Source: Desulfotignum sp.
Lineage (GTDB): Bacteria; Desulfobacterota; Desulfobacteria; Desulfobacterales; Desulfobacteraceae
Reading direction: 5' to 3'
Assembly (NCBI GenBank): GCA_011390615.1
Contig: JAABSB010000017.1
Coordinates: forward strand, 1-34,740
Length of the DNA: 34,740 nucleotides
A program made the translations under genes and the position numbers. This document shows, in pieces, positions 16,665 to 25,380 of the stretch. The notes below the pieces were generated by a model. The model did no database searches, was not told where the DNA came from, and saw only the letters and a list, made by a program, of their open reading frames with translations. Each line of letters opens with the position of its first letter. Position 1 is the first letter of the stretch.

Positions 16665-19103
16665 TTATTCCGGCAGATCCGCGTTAAAGCTTTCCACCAG
16701 GTGGCTGGATATGCCGGCGTGGAGCTTGCGGATATTTTTTTCCGTCAGGGTTTTGGCATCAGACCGGTAAATTATTCTAAAGGACAAAGATTTTTTTTCT
16801 TCAGCCAGGGGGCTGCCTTCAAACAGGTCAAACAGGAACACATCCTCCACAAGAGCCTGTTTTTCCGCAATGGCCTTCATTTGTCCCCAAACATCCCCCA
16901 CCAGAACCTGCCGGTCCACAATCAGGGTAATGTCCTGTGATATGGACGGGAACCTTGGCAGAGGACGGGCATTTATCTTCTCCGGCATCTGGTCCATGAG
17001 CGCTTTCATGTCCAGTTCAAACATATAAACAGCCTGTTTCAGTCCGAAATATTTTAACACCGGATCGGCAATCTTTCCCAAAACCCCCAGGGCGGTTTTG
17101 TCTTTGCTGACATGGGCGGCATGTCCGGGTACAAAATACGGACAGATATGAGATGCCGCCGGAGTAAATCGGGCATCTGCAATGCCAAGGGCTTCAAGCA
17201 GGTCTTCCACCGCCCCTTTCAGATCAAAAAAATCCAGAGACTGTTTTTTGGAATACCATGTCTGGTGGGTCCGGTTGCCGGTGACAAAACCTGCCACCAT
17301 CTCTTTTTCAACGGGCAAAGTGTCTTTGCCTGTACTGAAAAATATTTTTCCGATTTCAAACAGATGCATGGTGTCTGTCTGCTGGGCAGTATTTCTGCGC
17401 ATATTATCCAGCAGTCCCGGAAGCAGGGAGGTTCTTAATACCGACATCTGCTCGGACAACGGATTTAAGATTTTTACCACATCCCTGCGGGGATCTGATG
17501 CCGTCAAAAGCAAATTGTCGCAGAAATCTGTAGAAACAAAATTGTAATTAACGGCTTCATAAAATGACAGCCCATTGAGAATGCTGCGGATGGCGGAACG
17601 GGCTGAAACGACCGGATCCAGAGGACGGCCTTTTGCCGGCACTGCAGGATAGGTGGTCTGGATCCGGTTATATCCCCACAGACGTGCAACCTCTTCCGAC
17701 AGGTCTTCCGGCCGGGTCACATCCACCCGGAAGGAGGGAACACTGACTGCCATGGGTCCGTCACCGGAAGAATGGACACCAAATTCCACAGATGCCAGTA
17801 TGCTGCCAATCTCCTCTATTGAAAAATCAGTTCCCAGGCGGACATTCAAAGCCGCAGGGTCCAGGTGAATCCGGACAGGGGCTGCAGGAAGCGGATAGGC
17901 ATCAATGATATCACCGGCAATGGCGGCATCACAGATATCAGCAATCAGGGTCATTGCCCGCTTCATGGCATAGACAGTCCCTTCAGGGTCAACACCCCGC
18001 TCAAACCGGTGGGAAGCATCTGTTGCTATCCCGGTGCGCTTGGCAGTGCGCCTGATGGAAACAGGATTAAAACAGGCACTTTCGATCAACACCCGGGTGG
18101 TGGTGTGTGAAATTTCAGAATTTTCACCGCCCATGACCCCGGCCAGGGCAACCGGCCGGCTCCCGTCACAGATCATGAGCATTTCAGGTTCCAGTGTATG
18201 CACCTTGCTGTCCAGGGTGGTAAACGCTTGTGTATTTCCTGCTTTCTGCACCACGATCCTGCCCCGGGCCAGGTTGTCATAATCAAATGCATGCAGGGGC
18301 TGGCCGGTTTCCATCATCACAAAGTTGGTGACATCCACCACATTGTTAATGGGGGTCAGCCCCACGGATTCCAGCCGTTGCCGCAGCCAGAAAGGCGACG
18401 GCCCGATGGTCACATCAAAAAGCAGGCCAGCGGAATACCTGGAACAAAGGTCCGGATCTTTGATCTCCACACGGGCATGGTCATGGATGGATTCAGCGCT
18501 GATGCGCTGATCAGGGAAAGTGACATCCGGCTTGGCCACTTTTCCGGCAGGCCTGGTAAAGGCCCCCATCTCCCTGGCGACACCCAAGACACTCAAGCAG
18601 TCAGGCCGGTTGGGTGTCAAATCAATTTCAAACACCGTGTCAGCCAGATCCAAAGCCTTTTCCAGCGGCGTACCAGGCACATGATCCCCGGCAATATCCA
18701 AAATCCCTGAAGCATCGGTATCCAGGAGCAGTTCGGCAGCCGAACAGAGCATGCCTTCAGAAACCTCTCCCCTTAGTTTGCTTTTTTTGATCTTCAGCTC
18801 CCCGGGCAGCACAGCGCCGGGCAAAGCACAGGCTGACAGCATGCCCTGGCGCACATTGGGTGCACCGCAGACAATCTGGACCGGTTCACCTGCACCCGTA
18901 TCCACAGTGCAGCAGGTCAGTTTATCTGCTTTGGGATGTTTTTTTACATCCAGGACCTGTGCCACCACAACGCCGTTAAGATAGTCATACAGGTTTTCAA
19001 CGGCATCCACTTCAAGACCTGCCATGGTAAGCTTTGCGGCAATCTCATCCGGTGCAAGGTCCACCGGGATATATTCTTTGATCCAGCTCAGACTGACTTT
19101 CAT
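16665..19103 (-). CDS. pheT: Phenylalanyl-tRNA synthetase beta subunit
   Basis: An 812-residue beta subunit, normal for the long bacterial form. It has the N-terminal tRNA-binding EMAP-like domain (about 39-150, VAQVLDVKKHPKADKLTCC), the B3/B4 editing domain (HAFDYDNLARGRIVV), the B5 DNA-binding-like domain, the catalytic-like core and a C-terminal ferredoxin-fold anticodon-binding domain (RFPSISQDITLIVDRQV ... FRIIYRSDAKTLTEKNI). It pairs with PheS as an alpha2-beta2 enzyme charging tRNA-Phe. The ATG is one base after the pheS stop, which implies coupled translation. Confidence 0.98.
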   Translation of the reverse strand: MKVSLSWIKEYIPVDLAPDEIAAKLTMAGLEVDAVENLYDYLNGVVVAQVLDVKKHPKADKLTCCTVDTGAGEPVQIVCGAPNVRQGMLSACALPGAVLPGELKIKKSKLRGEVSEGMLCSAAELLLDTDASGILDIAGDHVPGTPLEKALDLADTVFEIDLTPNRPDCLSVLGVAREMGAFTRPAGKVAKPDVTFPDQRISAESIHDHARVEIKDPDLCSRYSAGLLFDVTIGPSPFWLRQRLESVGLTPINNVVDVTNFVMMETGQPLHAFDYDNLARGRIVVQKAGNTQAFTTLDSKVHTLEPEMLMICDGSRPVALAGVMGGENSEISHTTTRVLIESACFNPVSIRRTAKRTGIATDASHRFERGVDPEGTVYAMKRAMTLIADICDAAIAGDIIDAYPLPAAPVRIHLDPAALNVRLGTDFSIEEIGSILASVEFGVHSSGDGPMAVSVPSFRVDVTRPEDLSEEVARLWGYNRIQTTYPAVPAKGRPLDPVVSARSAIRSILNGLSFYEAVNYNFVSTDFCDNLLLTASDPRRDVVKILNPLSEQMSVLRTSLLPGLLDNMRRNTAQQTDTMHLFEIGKIFFSTGKDTLPVEKEMVAGFVTGNRTHQTWYSKKQSLDFFDLKGAVEDLLEALGIADARFTPAASHICPYFVPGHAAHVSKDKTALGVLGKIADPVLKYFGLKQAVYMFELDMKALMDQMPEKINARPLPRFPSISQDITLIVDRQVLVGDVWGQMKAIAEKQALVEDVFLFDLFEGSPLAEEKKSLSFRIIYRSDAKTLTEKNIRKLHAGISSHLVESFNADLPE

Positions 19104-19104
19104 A

Positions 19105-20112
19105 TTAAAACTGCCCTAAAAAACGCATATCATTTTCAAAATATTTTCTGATATCATCAATGCCGTATTTGAGCATGGCCATCCGCTCAATTCCCACACC
19201 AAAAGCAAAACCGGTATATCTGGTTGTGTCATATCCCACATTTTCAAACACAGCCGGGTGCACCATGCCGGATCCAAGCACCTCCAGCCATCCGGTTTTT
19301 GAACATACCCGGCATCCCTCTCCTCTGCACATCACACACTGAATATCCACCTCAGCGCTGGGCTCTGTGAATGGAAAGTAACTGGGCCTGAAACGCAATG
19401 CGGTCTGCTGGTCAAAAAACTGGTGCACAAAGGTGGTCAGAACACCCTTTAGGTCGCCAAAGGAAATGTTCTCATCCACCATTAGGCCTTCTATCTGATG
19501 GAACATGGGGGTATGGGTCAAATCGGAATCACAGCGGAACACCTTGCCGGCTGAAATGATCCGAACCGGCGGATCGGTTTTTTCCATGGTCCTGGGCTGG
19601 GAAGGAGAGGTATGGGTCCTTAAAACAATATTGTCAGACACATAAAAGGTGTCCTGCATGTCCCTTGCCGGATGGTACTTTGGTATGTTCAATGCTTCAA
19701 AATTGTAATAATCGGTTTCCACCTCCGGGCCTTCCACAATGTCAAATCCCAGGCGCATAAAAATGCCGCAAATTTCATCAAGCACCTGGGTGACAGGATG
19801 GGCAGACCCATGTCCGCGCCTGCGGCCCGGAAGGGTCACATCAATCCCTGCGGGCTGTTTTGCACTGTCGGCAGCCATGTTGGACCGTGACTGGGCAATG
19901 GCTTTTTCCAGCTTTATTTTAAGCAGGTTTGCATTCTTTCCGGCAGCAGGGCGCTGGTCTTCGGGCAGAGATGAGATACTTCGCAAAAAAGCGGTCAGCA
20001 GCCCTTTTCTCCCCAGATAACGAATGGACACCACCTCCAGGTCTTCGGAAGTTTTTGCCTGTTGGATTTCCTGCAGGGCCTGATTTTCAATATCATTGAT
20101 AGGATTTTGCAA
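19105..20112 (-). CDS. pheS: Phenylalanyl-tRNA synthetase alpha subunit
   Basis: A 335-residue catalytic subunit. The N-terminal coiled coil is followed by the class II core: motif 1 around HPVTQVLDEICGIFMRLGF, motif 2 in RIISAGKVFRCDSDLTHTPMFHQIEG, and motif 3 in GFAFGVGIERMAML. A cysteine group CVMCRGEGCRVC lies before motif 3, as in many PheS proteins. The gene is 20 bases downstream of rplT. Confidence 0.98.
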   Translation of the reverse strand: MQNPINDIENQALQEIQQAKTSEDLEVVSIRYLGRKGLLTAFLRSISSLPEDQRPAAGKNANLLKIKLEKAIAQSRSNMAADSAKQPAGIDVTLPGRRRGHGSAHPVTQVLDEICGIFMRLGFDIVEGPEVETDYYNFEALNIPKYHPARDMQDTFYVSDNIVLRTHTSPSQPRTMEKTDPPVRIISAGKVFRCDSDLTHTPMFHQIEGLMVDENISFGDLKGVLTTFVHQFFDQQTALRFRPSYFPFTEPSAEVDIQCVMCRGEGCRVCSKTGWLEVLGSGMVHPAVFENVGYDTTRYTGFAFGVGIERMAMLKYGIDDIRKYFENDMRFLGQF

Positions 20113-20132
20113 AATACCCCCAATGGTGTTGT

Positions 20133-20486
20133 CTAATTCAACCGGGCAGCTGCCTGGGAGGCCAGCTGTGAAAAACAGTTCGGATCTGAAATGGCAAGAT
20201 CTGCAAGGACCTTGCGGTCCAGTTCACAACCTGCCAGTTTCAGGCCGTGGATAAATTTGGAATAGCTCAGGTCATTCATTCTGGCACCGGCATTGATTCT
20301 GACAACCCACAGCCTTCTGAAATCACGCTTCCGGGCACGTCTGTCCCGGTAGGCATACATCAATGCCTTGTCCACTGAATCAGCAGCAGTCCGGAATAAC
20401 TTGCTTCTACCGCCACGAAACCCTTTTGCCAGTTTCAGCACTTTGTTTCTGCGCCGTCTTGCCTTGAATCCTCTTTTTACTCTCAT
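20133..20486 (-). CDS. rplT: Ribosomal protein L20
   Basis: A 117-residue L20 of normal length ([43 protein letters not shown]). It is an early 50S assembly protein and, in E. coli and Bacillus, represses its own operon by binding mRNA. The ATG follows AAGGAG by 8 bases. A 6-bp hairpin (TCTGTT/AACAGA) sits in the rpmI-rplT gap at 20523-20539; it is small and its role is unknown. Confidence 0.98.
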   Translation of the reverse strand: MRVKRGFKARRRRNKVLKLAKGFRGGRSKLFRTAADSVDKALMYAYRDRRARKRDFRRLWVVRINAGARMNDLSYSKFIHGLKLAGCELDRKVLADLAISDPNCFSQLASQAAARLN

Positions 20487-20554
20487 GGTGTTAACTCCTT
20501 AAAATATTTTCACGCGCCACATTCTGTTTGATGAACAGATGCTGGTTTTGTTTT

Positions 20555-20752
20555 TCAGCCGTTGGGCAGCATGCGCCTGACCTGTTTCATATCAGATTCT
20601 GCAACCATCTGATCCAGACGAAGCGACCGTTTTCTTTTTGTGGTTTTTTTGGTCAAAATGTGGCTGGCATGGGATTTCCTGAATTTGTATTTCCCTGATC
20701 CGGTTTTCTTAAACCGTTTTGCAGCGGCTCTGTTTGTTCTGATTTTAGGCAT
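20555..20752 (-). CDS. rpmI: Ribosomal protein L35
   Basis: A 65-residue L35 ([38 protein letters not shown]). Two ATG codons stand in a row; I chose the second because the family starts MPK and the spacing from AAGGAG is then 6 rather than 3 bases. It follows a terminator-like hairpin in the infC-rpmI gap. Confidence 0.97.
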   Translation of the reverse strand: MPKIRTNRAAAKRFKKTGSGKYKFRKSHASHILTKKTTKRKRSLRLDQMVAESDMKQVRRMLPNG

Positions 20753-20780
20753 CATACTCTCCTTGGTATTACAAGATTAC

Positions 20781-20827
20781 AAAAAAAAGAGAAGGTGGAA
20801 TATACCGCAACAGCGGTATACACCACC
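20781..20827 (-). terminator. Terminator-like hairpin (attenuator) between infC and rpmI
   Basis: On the minus strand GGTGG-TG-TATACCGC, loop TGTT, GCGGTATA-TT-CCACC forms a 13-bp stem with one 2x2 internal loop, followed by TTCTC and eight Ts. It lies inside the infC-rpmI-rplT operon. An internal terminator at this place would let infC be made without the ribosomal proteins, or allow L20-controlled readthrough; the control is inference from known L20 autoregulation in other bacteria. Confidence 0.75.
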
Positions 20828-20885
20828 ATAATTTACATTATGAATTCCATCTTGACTGCAGGCGTTGATCAGGAAAACATCTGCT

Positions 20886-21407
20886 TCATTTGGGCGCAAG
20901 CAGCATGGTAATGACCCGTCCTTCAAAACGGGGAAGCTGCTCCACAACGGCAAAATCCGCTGTTAGATCGACCACTTTTTCCAAAACCGCATTGGCCTGT
21001 TCCCGGAGCACTACCTCCCGCCCCCGGAACACAAGGGTAATTTTCACCTTGTCATTGTTGCTGATAAATTTTTCAATATGACGGGCTTTGGTTGCCAGAT
21101 CGTGGTCATCTGTTTTCGGCCTGACTTTTATTTCCTTGATCTGGGTGGTCTTTTGTTTTCTTTTGGCTTCCTGTTTCTTTTTGGTCTGCTCGTATTTGAA
21201 TTTCCCATGGTCCATTATTTTGCAGACAGGCGGTTTTGCGTCCGGAGACACCTCCACCAAATCCAGATTCTGGTCCCCAGCAATTCTCAATGCCTCCGAA
21301 ACAGGCATAATCCCTATCTGCTCACCATCAGCGCCGATCACGCGCACCTCACTGGCCCTGATTCCCTTGTTCACATTCGCCTGATCCTGTCTTCCTTGCT
21401 TAGATAT
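20886..21407 (-). CDS. infC: Translation initiation factor IF-3
   Basis: A 173-residue IF-3 with both domains: the N-terminal domain (IRASEVRVIGADGEQIGIMPVSEAL), a Lys-rich linker helix (YEQTKKKQEAKRKQK) and the C-terminal domain (IKEIKVRPKTDDHDLATKARH, VKITLVFRGRE). The ORF track starts at GTG 21413, but AGGAGG ends only one base before that GTG. The ATA at 21405-21407 is spaced 7 bases from AGGAGG, and infC genes commonly start at AUU, AUC or AUA, which IF-3 itself discriminates against. I therefore take ATA as the probable start (MSKQGRQDQ...). If GTG is used, the protein gains two residues. Confidence 0.93.
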   Translation of the reverse strand: MSKQGRQDQANVNKGIRASEVRVIGADGEQIGIMPVSEALRIAGDQNLDLVEVSPDAKPPVCKIMDHGKFKYEQTKKKQEAKRKQKTTQIKEIKVRPKTDDHDLATKARHIEKFISNNDKVKITLVFRGREVVLREQANAVLEKVVDLTADFAVVEQLPRFEGRVITMLLAPK

Positions 21408-21471
21408 TTTCACACCTCCTGCTTATGGTAAAATCCACAATAAATTTTCATCAAACAAGCATAACCTTGCT

Positions 21472-21500
21472 ATTATAATAGCTGGGCACCGGAAATGCAA
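21472..21500 (-). promoter_or_regulatory. Promoter of the infC-rpmI-rplT-pheST operon
   Basis: On the minus strand TTGCAT (-35, 21495-21500) and an exact TATAAT (-10, 21472-21477) are separated by 17 bases. The predicted leader before the infC start is about 60 bases. The -35 box matches only the TTG part of the consensus. Confidence 0.6.
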
Positions 21501-21512
21501 GCTTTATTTGTT

Positions 21513-22034
21513 TTATCCCGACATCTGGTGCTGTTCTCTGACATAGGCTTCCAGAAAACTGTTTTTCCAATATCTGTTTGCCTCTTTATTAAAAAAATCA
21601 TAGAAAAGATCAAGGCTTTTCTGGCGGCAGATGCCCCTTATCACCTGCACCCGGCTGTCCCGGTACAAAGGGGGCAAAGATCTCAGGTCACAACAGGTGC
21701 CGCCGCCCATGGGATCTTCAAAAGCATACACAATGGTGCCCAGACCTGCAAGAAGAATGGCACCAAAACACATGAGGCAGGGCTCCATGGTACAAAACAG
21801 TGTACAGTTCTGCGGCACCACCGCCTGCTGACAGATTTCAAGGTTTCTCAGGGCCCGTATTTCCGCATGGTCCACCTCGCTGACCATTGAACGGTCCGGG
21901 GAAGTGCCGAATCTGGCTCCCCGGGCAACCACCTGCCCATCCTGAACGATCACACATCCCACTGGAAATTCCCCCCGGGCAGCAACAGCCGCTGCCTGGT
22001 CCAGGGCCAGTCCCATAAATGCTTCATGGTTCAT
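21513..22034 (-). CDS. Nucleoside/tRNA adenosine deaminase-family protein (TadA-like)
   Basis: A 173-residue zinc-dependent deaminase of the cytidine/deoxycytidylate deaminase superfamily. The zinc site is DHAEIRAL (His ligand, catalytic Glu) plus MEPCLMC (two Cys ligands). Overall order resembles TadA, which converts A34 to inosine in tRNA-Arg. However, the Asn that TadA has before the HAE motif (GWNRPIGRHD in E. coli) is Arg here (GARFGTSPD), and the region after PCxxC contains MGGGTCCD, so a free-nucleoside or base deaminase is possible. I placed the start at MNHEAF because it matches the family N-terminus; an ATG nine codons upstream is the alternative. It occupies the position upstream of infC where thrS is often found. 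Confidence 0.8.
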   Translation of the reverse strand: MNHEAFMGLALDQAAAVAARGEFPVGCVIVQDGQVVARGARFGTSPDRSMVSEVDHAEIRALRNLEICQQAVVPQNCTLFCTMEPCLMCFGAILLAGLGTIVYAFEDPMGGGTCCDLRSLPPLYRDSRVQVIRGICRQKSLDLFYDFFNKEANRYWKNSFLEAYVREQHQMSG

Positions 22035-22190
22035 CCAGTTTGCATCCCTTTGCATCTGCATCTTTCTTTGGGTGCCTGTTTGATATTACACCCACTGTCT
22101 GGGTTTGCTTGCTTTTTTTGTCGAATACTGTATCTTATAGCATCTTTAATATAACTGCAATCCAGCAAGATACGCATCCTGGATGGATTT

Positions 22191-23288
22191 ATGAAAGCGT
22201 TAAAGCAAAAAACCGTGTGCCCTGAAACTGATGTAAGCATCAGGGCTGTCTTTCAGAACCGGGAACGTGCATTTTTATCCCATTACGGCACCCCAAGTCA
22301 ACAGGCAACCAGAAGACGTCCGGAAAAAACCATCTGCAATATCCGTACCCCATTTCAACTGGACAGGGACCGCATTGTTTACTCCAATTCCTTCCGGCGG
22401 CTCAAGTACAAGACCCAAGTGTTTCTCTCTCCTTTGGGAGACCATTACCGGACACGGCTGACACACACCCTTGAAGTATCTGAAATTGCAAGAAATATTG
22501 CCCGTGCCATGCGGCTCAATGAAGATCTGGCAGAAGCTGTGGCCCTGGGCCACGACCTGGGGCATACCCCATTTGGACATGCCGGGGAAACAGCGCTGAC
22601 TGAAGTTCATTCCCGCTATTTCTCCCATTCCTATCAAAGCCTGCGGGTGGTTGACTCCCTGGAAAACAAAGGGGCCGGCCTGAACCTGACCTGGGAGGTG
22701 CGGGATGGCATACTCAAACATTCCAAAGGATTTGGCAACATAATTCCATCTGTCCCCGGAGAAACAGCCATCACTGTTGAAGGACGGATTGTCCGGGTGG
22801 CAGACATCATGGCCTACCTGAACCACGACCTGGATGATGCCCTCAGGGGAAAGGTCATCACCATGGATGAAGTGCCTGATGTGTGCATCAAAAAACTGGG
22901 AAAAACCCATTCCATCCGGGCAAGCACCATGATTGAAAATCTGGTGGCCAACAGCGGCCCTAAAAACGGCAGGTTTGTCCTTGAGATGGGCCAGGACATT
23001 TTCGGTGCCATGATTATTTTAAGAAAATTTCTCTATGAAAAAGTATACCGGTCACCAGGTGTGCACAACGAATTTGTCAAGGCCAAAAATATCATTGCAG
23101 GATTGTATGGACATTTCACCAGCTACCCGGACCACCTGCAGCAGGAACTGGAAAAAATGGAAATGGCCCCCTGGGATTCAGGCAAAAATGCCATAGAACG
23201 TTCCGCATGCGATGTCATTGCCAGCATGACAGACAGGTATGCCCTGGAGATCTATTCCAGGCTCTTTCTCCCCAACCCCCTGGTATGA
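22191..23288 (+). CDS. dgt: dGTP triphosphohydrolase-like HD-domain protein
   Basis: A 365-residue dNTPase of the Dgt family. Conserved blocks: RIVYSNSFRRLKYKTQVFLS, then the HD metal site with RLTHTLEV (H92) and GHDLGHTPFGHAGE (H121, D122) and VADIMAYLNHDLDDA (metal Asp). The enzyme hydrolyses dNTPs to nucleoside and triphosphate. The length is that of the shorter deoxyguanosinetriphosphatase-like group rather than the 505-residue E. coli Dgt, so substrate preference is open. The start at ATG 22191 has only a weak ribosome site (GGATGG). The next gene starts 13 bases after its stop. Confidence 0.92.
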   Translation: MKALKQKTVCPETDVSIRAVFQNRERAFLSHYGTPSQQATRRRPEKTICNIRTPFQLDRDRIVYSNSFRRLKYKTQVFLSPLGDHYRTRLTHTLEVSEIARNIARAMRLNEDLAEAVALGHDLGHTPFGHAGETALTEVHSRYFSHSYQSLRVVDSLENKGAGLNLTWEVRDGILKHSKGFGNIIPSVPGETAITVEGRIVRVADIMAYLNHDLDDALRGKVITMDEVPDVCIKKLGKTHSIRASTMIENLVANSGPKNGRFVLEMGQDIFGAMIILRKFLYEKVYRSPGVHNEFVKAKNIIAGLYGHFTSYPDHLQQELEKMEMAPWDSGKNAIERSACDVIASMTDRYALEIYSRLFLPNPLV

Positions 23289-23301
23289 GAAGATTTTTTC
23301 C

Positions 23302-23892
23302 ATGATACCAGGTGATTTTTCCCCCCTTGTTGCTCTTTTCAGTCAAATGGATGCCGCCTATAACCGGATAGCAGCCCAATACGGATTCCAGTGCAATGGG
23401 TGCAAAGACAATTGCTGCCGCTCTGTTTTTTTTCACCACACTTTTGTGGAAAAAGCGTTTCTACTGTATGGATTTTCCCAAATGGACCTGAAACGGCAAA
23501 AAGAGATGCGGCAAAAGGGAGGTACATATATCAGCCGGACATTTCTTGGCAGCCCGACGCAGACAATACCGGCCCGAAAATCTTTGAAATTGATGTGCCC
23601 CCTCAACCAGGATGGCCGCTGCACCCTGTATTTTTTCCGCCCCATGATCTGCCGCCTGCACGGACTGCCCCACCAATTGACACGGCCGGCAGATAAAACT
23701 GTTGTCCGGGGGCCTGGCTGTACCGCAGGAAAATTTGATGACAAGCCCTATATCCCCTTTGACCGGACACCTTTTTATGTCCAGATGGCCGGCATTGAAC
23801 AATCGTTTCGAAAAAAAACTGGCCACACCAGGAAAATCCGGGAAACCATCGCCCACATGCTTTCCGACACATTTGCCGTATACCCTGAATGA
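23302..23892 (+). CDS. YkgJ-family cysteine-cluster protein
   Basis: A 196-residue protein with the YkgJ-type cluster C31-x2-C34-x3-C38-C39, then C99 (LMCPLN), C107 (GRCTLY), C117 (PMICRLHG) and C140. Such proteins are thought to bind a metal, probably zinc or an Fe-S cluster; their function is not established. The ORF track extends into dgt; I chose the ATG at 23302, which avoids that overlap and leaves the whole family domain. It probably forms an operon with dgt. The stop faces the stop of the SpoIIE-type gene 49 bases away, without a clear terminator. Confidence 0.8.
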   Translation: MIPGDFSPLVALFSQMDAAYNRIAAQYGFQCNGCKDNCCRSVFFHHTFVEKAFLLYGFSQMDLKRQKEMRQKGGTYISRTFLGSPTQTIPARKSLKLMCPLNQDGRCTLYFFRPMICRLHGLPHQLTRPADKTVVRGPGCTAGKFDDKPYIPFDRTPFYVQMAGIEQSFRKKTGHTRKIRETIAHMLSDTFAVYPE

Positions 23893-23941
23893 CGTCCAAA
23901 AAAAATGCCTTTGAAATCAAACTTTGTTCAATTTTCCTGAT

Positions 23942-25288
23942 TCAGGTCTTTTGCCGTTTTCCCCTTCTGAATACCACCATGGTGAGATCGTCACTCTGCC
24001 CTGCCCCTTGTGAAAATATGTCTACAGCCCGGGCAGTCTGGCGTACAAGGGTATCCGGCGCATCCAGATACCTGCGGACAATGCGTTTGAGGCGGTTGCA
24101 ACCGAACAGTTCAGATGCAGGATTTCTGGCTTCAATAATGCCATCTGTATAAAGGACCACCCCGTCACCCGGTTGCAGCCCAAAGGTTTCCATTTCCCAG
24201 GCAGCATCCGGCAGAATACCCAGGGGCGGGCCTTTTTTTTCGTCCTTCCCCAGCAGCCGAATCCCGGTTTTGGCCATATGCATTGGCATCATATGGCCGG
24301 CATTGACCCAAGATATGCCGCCTGTGTCCATTTCCAGGATCACATAGACCAAAGTCACAAACATGCCCTGCTGGGCCCTTTTACACAAAATGGCATTGAG
24401 CTCCTTAAAAAGATCAGCCGGATTGTCATGCAGGGCTGCAAAATACTGCAGATCACTGGTGAGTCTTGCCATGAAAAGGGCTGCTGCAATACCCTTGCCT
24501 GAAACATCGCCAATGGCCAGTCCTAGACGGTTTTGGGGAAGATTAAAAAAAAGGTAAAAATCGCCTCCCACTTCATGGGCAGGCCGATTCAGAGCGGCAA
24601 ATGCAAACCCTTCTGCCATGGGCACCTGTGTGGGCAGAAAACTTTCCTGCACCTGCCGGGCCAGCTGCATATCCCGTTCCATGGCACGGATACGAACCCT
24701 GTTCAGTTTTTCAAGTTTGATATAAAGCCGGGCCATTTCAATGGCCAAAGCCATCTGGCTGGCTGCTGTCTGGATAATCTCCACAGAGGCATCATCAAAA
24801 TGCGCAGGTTCAGGGTGCATGAGGGTGATGATTCCGAACAGGGTGTTGTGACGGATAATGGGAACAGCCAGCGCAGATCGGACCGTATAGGGTTCTGACG
24901 GTAGAGACAGCCACCTTGAATCTGTCCGGGTATCATGAATCAGTCCCACATTCAGATGAGTTTTGACCCATCCGGCAAGGCCCTGGTCAAGAACAGATCC
25001 GATTAACCTGGATTTCATCTCTGTATCCACCTCCCCCCTGGTCAACAGGCTGTCTGTGACCCGCCCCTGGTCATCGAGCAGAAACAGACTGCCCATATCC
25101 GTTCCCGACAACTGGGCGGTTACCCCAAGGGCACGCTGCATGGATGTCTTGAGCAGCTCCTGGTCAGGTGCCGATCCAGCCATCTCAATGAGCTGTTCAA
25201 ACAGCCGACCTTGGGCCCGGCCGGCCCGGTTTTTCATTGTCAGACGATGAACCTTCTGTTTCAAATATTTTATGGATTCCACCACCAA
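23942..25288 (-). CDS. GAF-domain PP2C-type phosphatase (SpoIIE/RsbU-like)
   Basis: A 448-residue protein with a short N-terminal coiled coil, a GAF domain (about 30-190, containing VRSALAVPIIRHNTLFGIIT), a linker helix (LNRVRIRAMERDMQLARQVQ) and a C-terminal SpoIIE domain (about 225-443). Manganese-binding acidic residues appear in EVGGDFY, GDVSGKGIAAALF, YTDGIIEA and QSDDLTMVV. RsbU-like phosphatases dephosphorylate anti-anti-sigma proteins in partner-switching pathways, with the GAF domain sensing a small molecule. No anti-sigma partner gene is in the window, so the pathway is unknown. The gene appears to be on its own transcript. Confidence 0.93.
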   Translation of the reverse strand: MVVESIKYLKQKVHRLTMKNRAGRAQGRLFEQLIEMAGSAPDQELLKTSMQRALGVTAQLSGTDMGSLFLLDDQGRVTDSLLTRGEVDTEMKSRLIGSVLDQGLAGWVKTHLNVGLIHDTRTDSRWLSLPSEPYTVRSALAVPIIRHNTLFGIITLMHPEPAHFDDASVEIIQTAASQMALAIEMARLYIKLEKLNRVRIRAMERDMQLARQVQESFLPTQVPMAEGFAFAALNRPAHEVGGDFYLFFNLPQNRLGLAIGDVSGKGIAAALFMARLTSDLQYFAALHDNPADLFKELNAILCKRAQQGMFVTLVYVILEMDTGGISWVNAGHMMPMHMAKTGIRLLGKDEKKGPPLGILPDAAWEMETFGLQPGDGVVLYTDGIIEARNPASELFGCNRLKRIVRRYLDAPDTLVRQTARAVDIFSQGAGQSDDLTMVVFRRGKRQKT

Positions 25289-25380
25289 AATTGTATCCTT
25301 GCATTCTGGTTGTATGAAACGGATTGCACCACTATCATTTCCAGATCATGCATATCTTAGTGTCCTGCGCCTTGATACCA

